27,205 nt of DNA from Anaerolineaceae bacterium UBA6107. GTDB taxonomy: Bacteria; Chloroflexota; Anaerolineae; Anaerolineales; Anaerolineaceae. Positions 5,878 through 13,380 of the stretch are shown here, piece by piece. The notes beneath the pieces were generated by a model. The model worked only from the letters and a program-made list of their open reading frames with translations, was not told the DNA's origin and did not search any database. Made by a program: the position numbers and the translations under genes. Position 1 is the first letter of the stretch. Every line of letters starts with the position of its first letter. The DNA lies in assembly GCA_002428455.1 (NCBI GenBank), contig DIWL01000059.1, positions 1-27,205 on the forward strand, in the 5' to 3' direction.

Positions 5878-6222
5878 CTGGAATCAATTGAAAAAGCGCA
5901 TCAAATCATAAACTTCCTGGAGGAAAAGAAAGCAGAGAAAATCCTCCTATTGGATATCCAAGAACTCACCACTTTTACGGATTTTTTCATAATTTGCAAC
6001 GGCACCAGCGACCGCATGCTACAGGCGCTGGCAACGGGTGTACGTGAATTCATAAAAAGTGAATATGGCTATTTTCTTACCATCGAGGGAGAGTCACGGG
6101 ATGGTTGGATGGTGGCTGACCTTGAGGATATTGTCATCCACTTTTTCTCACCCGAACAGCGCAATTACTACAAACTGGAACATCTATGGGCGAAGGGTAA
6201 GGTCATCCTTAATCTTCAATAA
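5878..6222 (+). CDS. rsfS: Ribosomal silencing factor RsfS, apparent CTG start
   Basis: RsfS binds ribosomal protein uL14 on the large subunit and blocks joining of the subunits during starvation. From CTG 5878 the product has 114 residues, matching the family's usual 105-120. It opens with a helix then a strand (INFLEEKKAEKILLLDIQEL), as RsfS proteins do. The core TDFFIICNGTSDRMLQA, the EGESRDGWMVADLEDIVIHFF block and the closing YYKLEHLW are diagnostic. The first in-frame standard start codon, TTG 5950, would remove the N-terminal helix and first strand and has no ribosome site. The GGAGGT 5 nt before the CTG supports non-canonical initiation. An AUU at 5887 is a weaker alternative. The gene ends at a bidirectional hairpin shared with the convergent peroxiredoxin gene. 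Confidence 0.9.
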   Translation: MESIEKAHQIINFLEEKKAEKILLLDIQELTTFTDFFIICNGTSDRMLQALATGVREFIKSEYGYFLTIEGESRDGWMVADLEDIVIHFFSPEQRNYYKLEHLWAKGKVILNLQ

Positions 6223-6250
6223 AAGGGCGGAATATTTTCCTTCCGCCCTT
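6223..6250 (-). terminator. Hairpin terminator between rsfS and the peroxiredoxin gene
   Basis: A perfect 10-bp stem (AAGGGCGGAA with TTCCGCCCTT) around an 8-nt loop, placed between two convergent genes. Read on the minus strand it is followed by TTATTG and the stem's own 3' T's, typical of intrinsic termination of the peroxiredoxin mRNA. On the plus strand the tail is not T-rich, so termination of rsfS would be weaker. Confidence 0.8.
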
Positions 6251-6255
6251 CCAAC

Positions 6256-6708
6256 TTATAGCATTGCCAGTATCTCGCTGCTGTGTTCAGCAGGTTTTAC
6301 TTTTTCAAATACTTTCCGGATCATTCCATCCTTATCGATCAGGAAAGTGGTTCGATTGACACCATAGTATTCTTTGCCATACATTGATTTCTTACCCCAT
6401 ACGCCAAATAGTTCACAGACCTTGTGATCAACATCAGCAAGCAGGTTGAAGGGAAGATGATGTTTGGCCTTGAATTTGGTGTGAGATTCAGGCGAATCGG
6501 GGCTGACACCGAGGATAGTGACACCGGCTTTTTCATAAGCACTGTAATCATCCCTGAAATTGCAGGCTTCGGTGGTACAGCCTGATGTGTCATCCTTGGG
6601 GTAAAAATAAAGCACAACATCCTTGCCGCGGTAATAAGACAACTTGCGCAAAACACCTGATTCGTCAAGTAATTCAAAATCAGGAGCCATGGTATTCTCT
6701 TTTAACAT
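6256..6708 (-). CDS. bcp: Thiol peroxidase, Bcp/PrxQ-type peroxiredoxin
   Basis: Thioredoxin-fold peroxidase that reduces H2O2 and organic hydroperoxides, 150 residues, the family's standard length. The peroxidatic Cys44 and resolving Cys49 lie in TSGCTTEAC, the 5-residue spacing typical of 2-Cys PrxQ. The usual Pro before the Gly is a Ser here. Other landmarks are APDFEL (8-13), VVLYFYPKDD (31-40), ILGVSPDSPESHTKF and the C-terminal VNRTTFLIDKDG. The ATG at 6708 follows a strong AAGGAGGA Shine-Dalgarno. It is convergent with rsfS and shares a terminator hairpin with it. It is probably cytoplasmic, since no signal peptide is seen. Confidence 0.95.
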   Translation of the reverse strand: MLKENTMAPDFELLDESGVLRKLSYYRGKDVVLYFYPKDDTSGCTTEACNFRDDYSAYEKAGVTILGVSPDSPESHTKFKAKHHLPFNLLADVDHKVCELFGVWGKKSMYGKEYYGVNRTTFLIDKDGMIRKVFEKVKPAEHSSEILAML

Positions 6709-6802
6709 AAGATTTCCTCCTTTTTTTATCTAATTTTACCTATTATGACCATTGATTATTAGAAAAGCATTAGTTTCCTATTTATTAGTGACCCCAGCTA
6801 CC

Positions 6803-7705
6803 TCATAACCAGAGCGAAATTATCATCATGTAAACGATTAACAGGAATAAGCCAATTGCGAGCCAGGTCAGATAACGCCATTTTGGTTTCGCGCCATTTG
6901 AAATACCAATCAGATGCAATATTTGCAGGCTGGCGAAAGGCAAAGTCAGTAATGGCGGCCAGGTCAACGACCATGGCAATCCGAGCAGCAAGAACACCCC
7001 CAAGAGAACGTATGCCAACAGAAGAAAAAGGTTGTGCATCACCAGGGCATTTTGCCAGCCCACGCGGATGACGAGAGATTGACGCCCGTGTGAACCGTCA
7101 AATCCGTACGCCTTAAATTCCAAAGCGATTTTCATCGCGACATAGATGAAGGTTAAAGGCAGTGTTAATTCAACGATCAGCACACTGGGTGAAGTTTCCA
7201 CCAGAGAGAATGCAATTGCAGGAACCAGGTTAGCGATGTAAAGCGCTTCAACAAGTTCCCCAAAGCCATTTTGGGAGAGATGCAACGGCGGTGCCACGGA
7301 GAAGAAGTTGATAAGAATCGCAAGTCCGAGCCACAAAATTGAACTGGCATTGAATACACCGCGAAAGATCAAAATTGTGGTGAGGGTTGCCCCGGCTGTC
7401 AGGATCAATAGTGTGTATAGCAGTAACAACCCTCGTCTGATGTTGAGCAAATTGCCCCGTTCCGGATCATTGATGTTCAGGGTGGAATGATAGGATTCGG
7501 GATGATCGAAGTAAGCACCAAGAAAATTTCGCATACTCCAGATCAGCAGACAGATGATGAATCCAGTTAGAAGATCCACAAGATTGATCCGCCCGCCCAG
7601 GTAATGTGCCAGACTGACACCTAAAGTGAATGTGAATAAGATAAAAACCATCCCCCACGGTTTTATGAGTTTACTAATGGATCGATTTTCGAGTATATTT
7701 TTCAT
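6803..7705 (-). CDS. UbiA-superfamily-like integral membrane protein with degenerate Asp motifs
   Basis: Polytopic membrane protein of 300 residues with about eight or nine hydrophobic helices. It resembles UbiA/MenA prenyltransferases. A first loop motif lies near residues 60-72 (RNFLGAYFDHPES). A second lies near 205-220 (KAYGFDGSHGRQSLVIRVG) and has the D..xGR.SL..R.G signature seen in MenA-like proteins. In the first motif the usual N-D-x-x-D-x-x-x-D is largely lost: only the YFD core remains. Activity on an isoprenoid diphosphate is therefore uncertain. It could be a diverged prenyltransferase for an unusual substrate or a non-catalytic relative. It lies 95 bp downstream of the peroxiredoxin start on the same strand, transcribed before it. 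No Shine-Dalgarno is evident at the ATG. Confidence 0.6.
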   Translation of the reverse strand: MKNILENRSISKLIKPWGMVFILFTFTLGVSLAHYLGGRINLVDLLTGFIICLLIWSMRNFLGAYFDHPESYHSTLNINDPERGNLLNIRRGLLLLYTLLILTAGATLTTILIFRGVFNASSILWLGLAILINFFSVAPPLHLSQNGFGELVEALYIANLVPAIAFSLVETSPSVLIVELTLPLTFIYVAMKIALEFKAYGFDGSHGRQSLVIRVGWQNALVMHNLFLLLAYVLLGVFLLLGLPWSLTWPPLLTLPFASLQILHLIGISNGAKPKWRYLTWLAIGLFLLIVYMMIISLWL

Positions 7706-7714
7706 AGATCAAAC

Positions 7715-7731
7715 CAGTTGATACGCAACTG
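7715..7731. repeat. Inverted repeat upstream of the UbiA-like gene
   Basis: Perfect 6-bp arms CAGTTG/CAACTG separated by ATACG, ending 10 bp before the ATG of the UbiA-like gene. It could be an operator or a small hairpin in the leader. No assignment is possible. Confidence 0.4.
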
Positions 7732-7924
7732 ATGAGGTGATCATCAGCGGTGATGAATTCCTTTTCAAGTAGAATATCCTGAACTGCAATGTATTCGTCG
7801 ATTTTCGTTGAACATGTTTGGGCGATTTACCAACCGACCCGCCAGGTAGCAACGATGACCGGAGCAAGATGTAGATGGCACGGTGGTACAGATGAAACCG
7901 TTGAGTAAATTCCATCCAATCTCA

Positions 7925-7954
7925 TTGTTCATAAATAGTTGAGTCAATTATAAT
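7925..7954 (+). promoter_or_regulatory. Promoter of psuG
   Basis: A perfect -10 TATAAT (7949-7954) with a weak -35 TTGTTC (7925-7930) and an 18-bp spacer. The expected start is near 7961, leaving a leader of about 20 nt that contains GAGGGAG before the ATG. Confidence 0.55.
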
Positions 7955-7981
7955 CTCCATAATAAATGAGGGAGAATCACG

Positions 7982-8914
7982 ATGAGAATTAATATTCCTG
8001 ATAAATTCCGTTTACATCCTGAAGTGAGCTTTGCACTTAGCCGGAAAAAAGCAATTGTTGCGCTGGAGTCAGCGGTGATCACACATGGTTTACCTCGCCC
8101 TGTCAATCTTGAATTGGCGCGAGAAATGGAAAGGATCATCCGCGACCAGGCAGTTACCCCAGCCACGATCGCGTTACTCGATGGTAAATTTTCGATCGGC
8201 TTAACCGATGTGGAACTGGAACAATTGGCTGGCGAAGCTGAATTCAGCAAGATTAGCTTACGTAACATGGGTATCGGCATTGCACGCGGATTTAGCGGGG
8301 GCACGACGGTGGCGGCCACTTTAGCGGTGGCAAGTGCTGTCGGGATTCAAGTATTTGCTACAGGCGGGATCGGCGGTGTGCACCGCGGTAGCAACTTCGA
8401 TATTTCAGCCGATTTGAATGCAATGGCAGCTCACCCGGTTGTGGTCGTGTGCGCTGGTGCAAAGGCGATTCTGGACTTGCCTGCTACACTGGAGGCACTG
8501 GAATCACGCGGCGTTCCGGTACTCGGGTACCGCACAGATGATTTCCCGGCGTTCTATTCTCGTAACAGCGGTCTTCCGATCGATTGCCGCATTGAGAGCG
8601 CTGAGGAAGCCTACCAGGTTGCGCGCGCCCACTGGGCTGCAGGTAACCACAGCACCATTCTTGTCTGCAATCCAATCCCTGAGGAGGATGCACTGGATGG
8701 CATGAATTTGGATTTGGTGATTAATGAAGCAGTGATTGCAGCCGAACTGGAAGGTATTGGTGGAGCAGGATTAACCCCTTACCTATTGGAAAAAGTCGCT
8801 CGTGCTACTGAAGGAAAAAGCCTCCAAGCCAACCTCGCCTTACTGAAGAACAATGCCAGGCTGGCTGCTGAGATCGCTGGTTATTTTGCCACAAGTGACC
8901 TGGTGACCTTCTAA
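7982..8914 (+). CDS. psuG: Pseudouridine-5'-phosphate glycosidase
   Basis: Cleaves the C-C glycosidic bond of pseudouridine 5'-phosphate to uracil and ribose 5-phosphate, salvaging modified nucleosides from RNA decay. At 310 residues it matches the family length. The N-terminal ALESAVITHGLP (E29 being the conserved acid) is diagnostic. So are GGTTVAATL near 106-114, ATGGIGGVHRG (about 126-136), FDISADL and CAGAKAILDLPAT near 160, which holds the Schiff-base Lys. The ATG follows a GAGGGAG ribosome site. No psuK kinase or nucleoside transporter lies beside it, so the pathway partner must be elsewhere. Its stop lies 1 bp from the stop of the convergent membrane-protein gene, with no terminator between. 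Confidence 0.95.
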   Translation: MRINIPDKFRLHPEVSFALSRKKAIVALESAVITHGLPRPVNLELAREMERIIRDQAVTPATIALLDGKFSIGLTDVELEQLAGEAEFSKISLRNMGIGIARGFSGGTTVAATLAVASAVGIQVFATGGIGGVHRGSNFDISADLNAMAAHPVVVVCAGAKAILDLPATLEALESRGVPVLGYRTDDFPAFYSRNSGLPIDCRIESAEEAYQVARAHWAAGNHSTILVCNPIPEEDALDGMNLDLVINEAVIAAELEGIGGAGLTPYLLEKVARATEGKSLQANLALLKNNARLAAEIAGYFATSDLVTF

Positions 8915-8915
8915 G

Positions 8916-9749
8916 TTATCCTGGAGGGGGAGACTGAGTCAGTGTTGGTTCTTCAACAACCGGCTCTTGCGGAGCGCTTACCGTAGGCGTTTCTCCAGTG
9001 AGGCCATCTTCGCCGAGGATCAGGAAAGTACCAGAAGTCTTCCAAGTTTGCCCCACAAAGATCTGCACTTCATACTTGCCCGGACGCCAATCCTCAACCG
9101 GGCGGGTACAATCCGTGTATCCGTATCCACCCGGTGCGTAATCCCAGGCTTTGGTTTCAGAACAAATTACTTCCTCACCGTACAACCACACCGCGGTCCA
9201 TTGAACTCCTACAACCATCCGGTCGTAGGAAAATCCACCAAAGAGTGTGGAAACAGGCAGAGAGAACTCGGTAAAGTTTTCAGTCACTACACCATTGTCA
9301 GTTGTATCTGCAAAACTGAGCGGGCTGAAAATGGCGGATACATCCGGGCCGATGGGAGTTTGCACTGTCTCCTGTATGAAGTCAGGAAGCGAGGGTGTGT
9401 AAGTTTGGGACAGGGTCAAAGTGATCGTGGGGGTAAAAGTCATAGAGGGCGTCAGTGTGATGGTAGGCGTTGCCGTCACAGTGGGTGTCAGGGTGATGGT
9501 AGGGGACGGTGGAAAATAACGGTAGACCACCGGTTCACCGAAACGCGAAATGGCCAACCCGGCACCTACAATCAGAAACGCGAATAGAACAAGCCGCCAT
9601 CCCCGATAGATCAATACCTGGCGTTTCTGGTAAAAAAGCAGTTTTCTACCGGCCTTAATGGACTTGATCGCCATCAACAAGCTGATGAAGGCGGTTATGA
9701 CCATGAAAACCATGATCACTTTTATCGTAGTGGCAACATCAATATTCAT
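8916..9749 (-). CDS. Membrane protein with Thr/Pro-rich linker and C-terminal extracytoplasmic domain
   Basis: Unrecognised protein of 277 residues. Two hydrophobic helices lie near residues 8-28 and 50-68, with a basic loop between (KSIKAGRKLLFYQKRQ). A low-complexity linker (about 80-120) follows, made of repeated TPTITLTPT-type units, a style common in Anaerolineae surface proteins. The globular part (about 125-250) has paired Cys in EVICSETKAW and YTDCTRPV, and a beta-rich closing stretch WRPGKYEVQIFVGQTWKTSGTF. That pattern resembles a small Ig-like or sensor fold, but no family can be named. The tail is again Pro/Thr-rich. The exported half should lie outside the membrane, and the two Cys may form a disulfide. 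Nothing in the context indicates a function. Confidence 0.75.
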   Translation of the reverse strand: MNIDVATTIKVIMVFMVITAFISLLMAIKSIKAGRKLLFYQKRQVLIYRGWRLVLFAFLIVGAGLAISRFGEPVVYRYFPPSPTITLTPTVTATPTITLTPSMTFTPTITLTLSQTYTPSLPDFIQETVQTPIGPDVSAIFSPLSFADTTDNGVVTENFTEFSLPVSTLFGGFSYDRMVVGVQWTAVWLYGEEVICSETKAWDYAPGGYGYTDCTRPVEDWRPGKYEVQIFVGQTWKTSGTFLILGEDGLTGETPTVSAPQEPVVEEPTLTQSPPPG

Positions 9750-9768
9750 GCTATCTTATCCAAAAAGC

Positions 9769-9777
9769 ATTATAGCA
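9769..9777 (-). promoter_or_regulatory. Extended -10 promoter of the Thr/Pro-linker protein
   Basis: The minus strand reads TGCTATAAT, a perfect extended -10, about 20 bp upstream of the ATG at 9749. The leader would be about 13-14 nt, with only a weak GGAT as ribosome site. Confidence 0.6.
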
Positions 9778-9806
9778 CGCTGACATTGACGTAATCAGGG
9801 TGTTGA

Positions 9807-10781
9807 TTATTGCAGCTGAGATAAGTATGGCTCTGCGAAGAGGGCTGGTGTACCACCGGTGTGCCAGAAAAGCACCTTCTCTTCCTTGCTGAAAAATCCC
9901 TTACGGATCAGGTCGATCATACCTGCGGCCGCGCGACCCGTGTAAACCGGGTCCAAAAGCAAACCTTCGTGTTTCGCAAACAAACGGATTGACTCGACTT
10001 CAGGCTCACCCATTACCCCATAACCCATTCCGGTGTACGCGTCGTTAACATTGATCATTGACTCAGGTACGCGCATATGAAGTTGATTCAAATCCATGCA
10101 TTCACTGATCAACTGACGGATGATTTGACTCAGTTCTGCTGTTGTTCCTTCAATGGCAATTCCTAAAATTTTCCCAGTGAACAGCCACGCAAGGGCACCG
10201 AGGATCATACCCGCTTGTGTACCACCGCTTGACGAAGCTGTAACAATCCAATCAAAGTTGAACCCCAGTTGTTTTTCGTCTTCACGTAGTTCGTGCATTG
10301 CCTCCATGTATCCCATTGCACCGACTGCGTTCGATCCCCCATAAGGGATCTTATAGGGAGCACGGCCATCTTTACGCGCCTGCTCGATGACTGCATCAAG
10401 CAACTGAAGACGGTTGTCACGGTCTGCCCACACGATCTCCGCACCAAATAGCTGATCCAGGTAGAGATTGCCAGTAGCGAGTTCAGGTTGCTTACCAGAA
10501 AGGACCAGTATGCAATCCAAACCTGCCCGCGCAGCCAGCGCTGCCACCTGCCGGCAGTGATTGGATTGGATGGCTCCCACACTCACCAGAGTACGCGCCT
10601 GGTTCTGCAACGCTTCCGCGAGTAAGAATTCCAGTTTACGGATCTTATTCCCGCCGAAACCAAGGCCGGTCTGATCATCCCGCTTACAATAGATTTGCGG
10701 ACCTTCCAACACTTCACTCAACCGCGAAAGATATTCAATTCTGGTGGGTAAATGTGCCAATGGAACCTTGGAAAACTTCAT
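9807..10781 (-). CDS. PLP-dependent D-cysteine desulfhydrase / ACC deaminase family enzyme
   Basis: Fold-type II PLP enzyme, 324 residues. Relatives break down D-cysteine (to pyruvate, H2S and NH3), other D-amino acids or 1-aminocyclopropane-1-carboxylate. Family blocks are the N-terminal PLAHLPTRIEYL, the IYCKRDDQTGLGFGGNKIRK segment (the NKIRKLE Lys binds PLP), SNHCRQVAALAARAGL, the ASSSGGTQAGM phosphate loop, and VYTGRAAAGMIDL with FWHTGGTPALF at the C-terminus. The ATG at 10781 overlaps the stop of the upstream FemX-like gene as ATGA and has GGAGGT 6-7 nt before it, so translation is coupled. Substrate choice cannot be settled by eye. The desulfhydrase reading is favoured by the overall block pattern. 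It is the last gene of the polysaccharide/FemX cluster. Confidence 0.85.
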   Translation of the reverse strand: MKFSKVPLAHLPTRIEYLSRLSEVLEGPQIYCKRDDQTGLGFGGNKIRKLEFLLAEALQNQARTLVSVGAIQSNHCRQVAALAARAGLDCILVLSGKQPELATGNLYLDQLFGAEIVWADRDNRLQLLDAVIEQARKDGRAPYKIPYGGSNAVGAMGYMEAMHELREDEKQLGFNFDWIVTASSSGGTQAGMILGALAWLFTGKILGIAIEGTTAELSQIIRQLISECMDLNQLHMRVPESMINVNDAYTGMGYGVMGEPEVESIRLFAKHEGLLLDPVYTGRAAAGMIDLIRKGFFSKEEKVLFWHTGGTPALFAEPYLSQLQ

Positions 10782-11881
10782 ACAACCACCTCCTGCTTGA
10801 TCTGTTTTCGCCTGATCCACCGTGTAACGAATAGCAATCCCGGTATGATGCGGTGATACATGAAATACAGCAGCGGACGCACCGGGTAATCCCATGCACC
10901 GATGGTACGCACCAACTCTGCACCTAATCCCTCTTTGAAACGATACACACCAAACATGGGATCTGATGCATCAAGGGTATCCGGCGCTCCCCACAGGTCA
11001 TAAACCAGGCAGCCTTTTTCCCTGGCTGAGCGCATGGCTTCCCATTGCAGCAGGTAGTTGGGCATTTTTTCACGGAATTTATTGGTAGACATGCCGTAAA
11101 CGTACCAGGCTCGCGAACCCAGGTAGAAGAAGATTAATCCAGCCAGGATAGTTCCCTCGAATTCGGCGATCAACCCTTCTGCCAATCCGGCATTGACGAA
11201 TGTTGTCCACACTTCCAGGTAGTACGCTTCCGGCCGGATGATGAAACCATCCCGGTCAGCTGTTTCAGCGTACATGTGGTAAAGCATGGGAAGGTCCTCA
11301 AGCCGCGCCTTCCTCACCTTAACCTCATTTTTTATGGCTAACCTCAGATTGTAACGGGTCTTCTGTTTCATCCGTGCCAGCCACTCTTCTTCACTGCCTG
11401 AGAGATCAAGCAACATCGTATTCTTGAATTGAATCTGTTCCGGGGAATACTTCCATCCACGCTCGTTAAGTTCATTCACCAGCTGAATACCCGGGAAGCT
11501 TCCAGAGGAATTCGAAGTTGCATTTTTTCCAATGTCGAGCGTAACATCCGGGTCGATCTTTATGAAGATCAGACCGCGCTGCCTGGCTTTGGTCTCGAGA
11601 GTTTTCAATACCCGAATGCGCTGCGCTTCGTTGTTCCAGTCGATCATTGGGCCGCGCGGAATGTAACCAAGGCTGACACGCGGGCCGACCCGTAGCAGTC
11701 GCATGGAACGGATCAACAATTGAGCTGCCCCGCTGACCTCATCTTCACCTTCTGTCCAAGTAATTTCTTCACGCGTCCAGCCGACAGACTGCTTGACATC
11801 CGCCCATTCTCGCGCCTGGAGAAAATGTGCCCCGGGCAACGAACTGACAATCTCATTCCATAATTTGGGGTGATCAGTCAT
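10778..11881 (-). CDS. FemX/FemAB-family aminoacyl ligase, copy 1
   Basis: Member of the FemABX family, which has two GNAT-like domains. These enzymes transfer amino acids from aminoacyl-tRNA to the peptide of lipid II or to related acceptors. The product has 367 residues. The N-terminus PGAHFLQAREWADVKQSVGW is the family's 'fLQs..Wg..K...GW' signature. The mid-protein RMKQKTRYNLRLA block (about 187-199), the LAGLIFFYLGSRAWYVYGMS segment and the C-terminal YLLQWEAMRSAREKG, YDLWGAPDT and FKEGLGAE blocks are all conserved. It starts 9 nt after the Nudix gene without a strong ribosome site and overlaps the PLP-enzyme gene. It is clearly paralogous to copy 2, two genes upstream. The acceptor could be peptidoglycan or a polysaccharide precursor. 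Confidence 0.9.
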   Translation of the reverse strand: MTDHPKLWNEIVSSLPGAHFLQAREWADVKQSVGWTREEITWTEGEDEVSGAAQLLIRSMRLLRVGPRVSLGYIPRGPMIDWNNEAQRIRVLKTLETKARQRGLIFIKIDPDVTLDIGKNATSNSSGSFPGIQLVNELNERGWKYSPEQIQFKNTMLLDLSGSEEEWLARMKQKTRYNLRLAIKNEVKVRKARLEDLPMLYHMYAETADRDGFIIRPEAYYLEVWTTFVNAGLAEGLIAEFEGTILAGLIFFYLGSRAWYVYGMSTNKFREKMPNYLLQWEAMRSAREKGCLVYDLWGAPDTLDASDPMFGVYRFKEGLGAELVRTIGAWDYPVRPLLYFMYHRIIPGLLFVTRWIRRKQIKQEVVV

Positions 11882-11890
11882 CGGTTTACT

Positions 11891-12385
11891 CTACAGTGAA
11901 GCGATCCAATCGTGAATCTCTTTTTCCGAACTCATCCCCGCCAATTCCAGTGTTTTTATCTCCTCGGCGGTGAAAAATCCGATCGATTCTGTTTCCGCAC
12001 TTGTCGCAGGTTTTCCATCTATGATCCTGGCATCGTACAAAAGGACGATCACATTCCCACGCGGATCTTCTGTGTCCAGGTAACAATCCACCAATTTCTC
12101 TGCCTTTACAACAAATCCAGTTTCTTCGAAGGCTTCCCGTTCTGCAGCCCGTACCGGTTCTTCGTCAATTTCCACATAACCAGCGGGCATGTGCCATTTG
12201 CCTCGCCAGGGTTCGTGCCCTCTTTTGACAAGTAGTACACTATTGTTTATGACTACGCGCACACCTGCGCTGACTTTCCAATTCTGGTAGTCGATGTATC
12301 CACAGTTGCTACAAACAGCACGAACTCTACCGTCCATATGAACAGGACTCATCCTGGAGCCGCATTCCCTGCAAAACATCACCAT
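11891..12385 (-). CDS. Nudix hydrolase with N-terminal zinc ribbon
   Basis: Nudix-family pyrophosphohydrolase of 164 residues. The N-terminal zinc ribbon has Cys pairs CRECG and CSNCG (residues about 5-26), as in NudC/ADP-ribose pyrophosphatase-like proteins. The full Nudix box G-x5-E-x7-REUxEExGU is present as GYVEIDEE through REAFEETGF (about 79-101). Such enzymes hydrolyse nucleoside diphosphates linked to another group, for example NDP-sugars or NADH. The ATG at 12385 shares one base with the stop of the upstream FemX copy 2 (TGATG), with GGAGG 8 nt before. An alternative ATG lies 6 nt further in. It sits between two FemX paralogues in a sugar-transfer cluster, which suggests clearing a nucleotide-sugar or damaged nucleotide, but the substrate is unknown. 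Confidence 0.9.
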   Translation of the reverse strand: MVMFCRECGSRMSPVHMDGRVRAVCSNCGYIDYQNWKVSAGVRVVINNSVLLVKRGHEPWRGKWHMPAGYVEIDEEPVRAAEREAFEETGFVVKAEKLVDCYLDTEDPRGNVIVLLYDARIIDGKPATSAETESIGFFTAEEIKTLELAGMSSEKEIHDWIASL

Positions 12386-13380
12386 CAATCCGCCTGCCCT
12401 CCACGAAACCGCAGATACCACGAATACATTCTGTACAAGCCGGTGTGATAGACCTTATCCCAGGCACCAACACTGCGTCTCACTTCTCCCCCGAATCCTC
12501 TTTTGAATCGATAAACGCCCCACAAACCCTCATGCGATTGCCGCGCTTGAAATTGGGTCTCCAATTCCTCCTCATCCAGGTCAGGGATCCCCCATAGATC
12601 ATACCAGCTGCAGCCCCGTTGTTTCGCCCATCTCATTGCCTCCCACTGGATCAGGTAGGTTGGCATGCGATTGCGCTCCAACTCATAGGATGCCCCATAA
12701 AGGTAATATGCATTCTCTCCCTGCTTAAGTACAAAAAGCGCTGCCAGTGGTTGATCATTGTAATAAGCCGTTAGGAGTTCGCATGCACCTGCGGGATGGA
12801 AGAGATCATAAACAGCCTGGTAATACGCTTTCGTGTGAACACCAAAGGCGTCACGCTGTGCAGTTGACTGTGCCATGCGGTGAAATTCTGCAACATCTGA
12901 GGAAGGCTTGACGACTACATCCTTCTTCTCCGCCAGGCGGATGTTGTAGCGTGTTTTCTGCTTCATCCTGCCAAGAATGTCCTCTTCAGAGCCTGTAAGG
13001 GACACAACCACGGTCCGGCGGGGCTGGATCGGTTTACTCGCCCTCAAATCGGGAAAGGGAGTTTTTAAAAGTCCATTTCCCTCAAACCGGTCCGGCTCAA
13101 TCTTAAGAAAGATCGCCCGATTTGACCGGCATACCTGGTCGATCTGCCGGTAGATGGCATCGTCTTCACTTAAAGGACCTTTGGCAAGATACGCAATACT
13201 GTACCCGAGGGGGAATAACCGGAATAATAGCTGTGCCCCGCTCTCCCCTTCTATGACACGCACAGCTTTCCAGCCAAAACGTGATTTCAGATCACCCCAG
13301 GCGCCTGACTGCAGGAAATGGGCATTCGGGAATCGTGTGTAGAATTCATCCCACTCAGCGCGTGTGCCATTCATGATCAT
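12385..13380 (-). CDS. FemX/FemAB-family aminoacyl ligase, copy 2
   Basis: Second FemABX-family protein, 331 residues. It shares the N-terminal PNAHFLQSGAWGDLKSRFGW signature with copy 1. It also shares an almost identical RMKQKTRYNIRLAEKK block (about 137-152), the AYYLYGASYELERNRMPTYL segment, and C-terminal YDLWGIPD and YRFKRGFGG motifs. It is about 36 residues shorter, mainly in the first domain. The ATG at 13380 overlaps the stop of the dehydratase gene as ATGA, tying its translation to polysaccharide enzymes. A second in-frame ATG lies 6 nt downstream. Two paralogues in one operon may add successive residues of a peptide bridge, as FemA/FemB do, but that is inference. Confidence 0.9.
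   Translation of the reverse strand: MIMNGTRAEWDEFYTRFPNAHFLQSGAWGDLKSRFGWKAVRVIEGESGAQLLFRLFPLGYSIAYLAKGPLSEDDAIYRQIDQVCRSNRAIFLKIEPDRFEGNGLLKTPFPDLRASKPIQPRRTVVVSLTGSEEDILGRMKQKTRYNIRLAEKKDVVVKPSSDVAEFHRMAQSTAQRDAFGVHTKAYYQAVYDLFHPAGACELLTAYYNDQPLAALFVLKQGENAYYLYGASYELERNRMPTYLIQWEAMRWAKQRGCSWYDLWGIPDLDEEELETQFQARQSHEGLWGVYRFKRGFGGEVRRSVGAWDKVYHTGLYRMYSWYLRFRGGQAD

Larger units (their letters stand above)
7706..7981. other. Intergenic stretch without a supported gene
   Basis: This 276-bp stretch between divergent genes holds the psuG promoter, a short inverted repeat next to the UbiA-like gene, and two overlapping minus-strand ORFs of under 70 codons. Those ORFs have no ribosome site and no recognisable sequence. 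It may be decayed coding DNA, but nothing identifiable remains. Confidence 0.5.

Noticed and set aside
5950..5952. TTG 5950 as start of rsfS
   Set aside because: It would delete the conserved N-terminal helix and first strand and has no ribosome site nearby.
7709..7947. Small minus-strand ORFs between psuG and the UbiA-like gene
   Set aside because: Two overlapping frames of 60-68 codons, with no ribosome site and no coherent composition.
8916..9560. DNA tandem repeat or CRISPR in the TPT-coding region
   Set aside because: The repetition is protein-level low complexity (ACP/GGT-type codons with variation). Units are too short and uneven for a CRISPR array or VNTR.
8967..9587. 206-codon plus-strand ORF opposite the Thr/Pro-linker gene
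   Set aside because: No recognisable motifs and no ribosome site. The minus-strand frame has membrane helices and a proper promoter.
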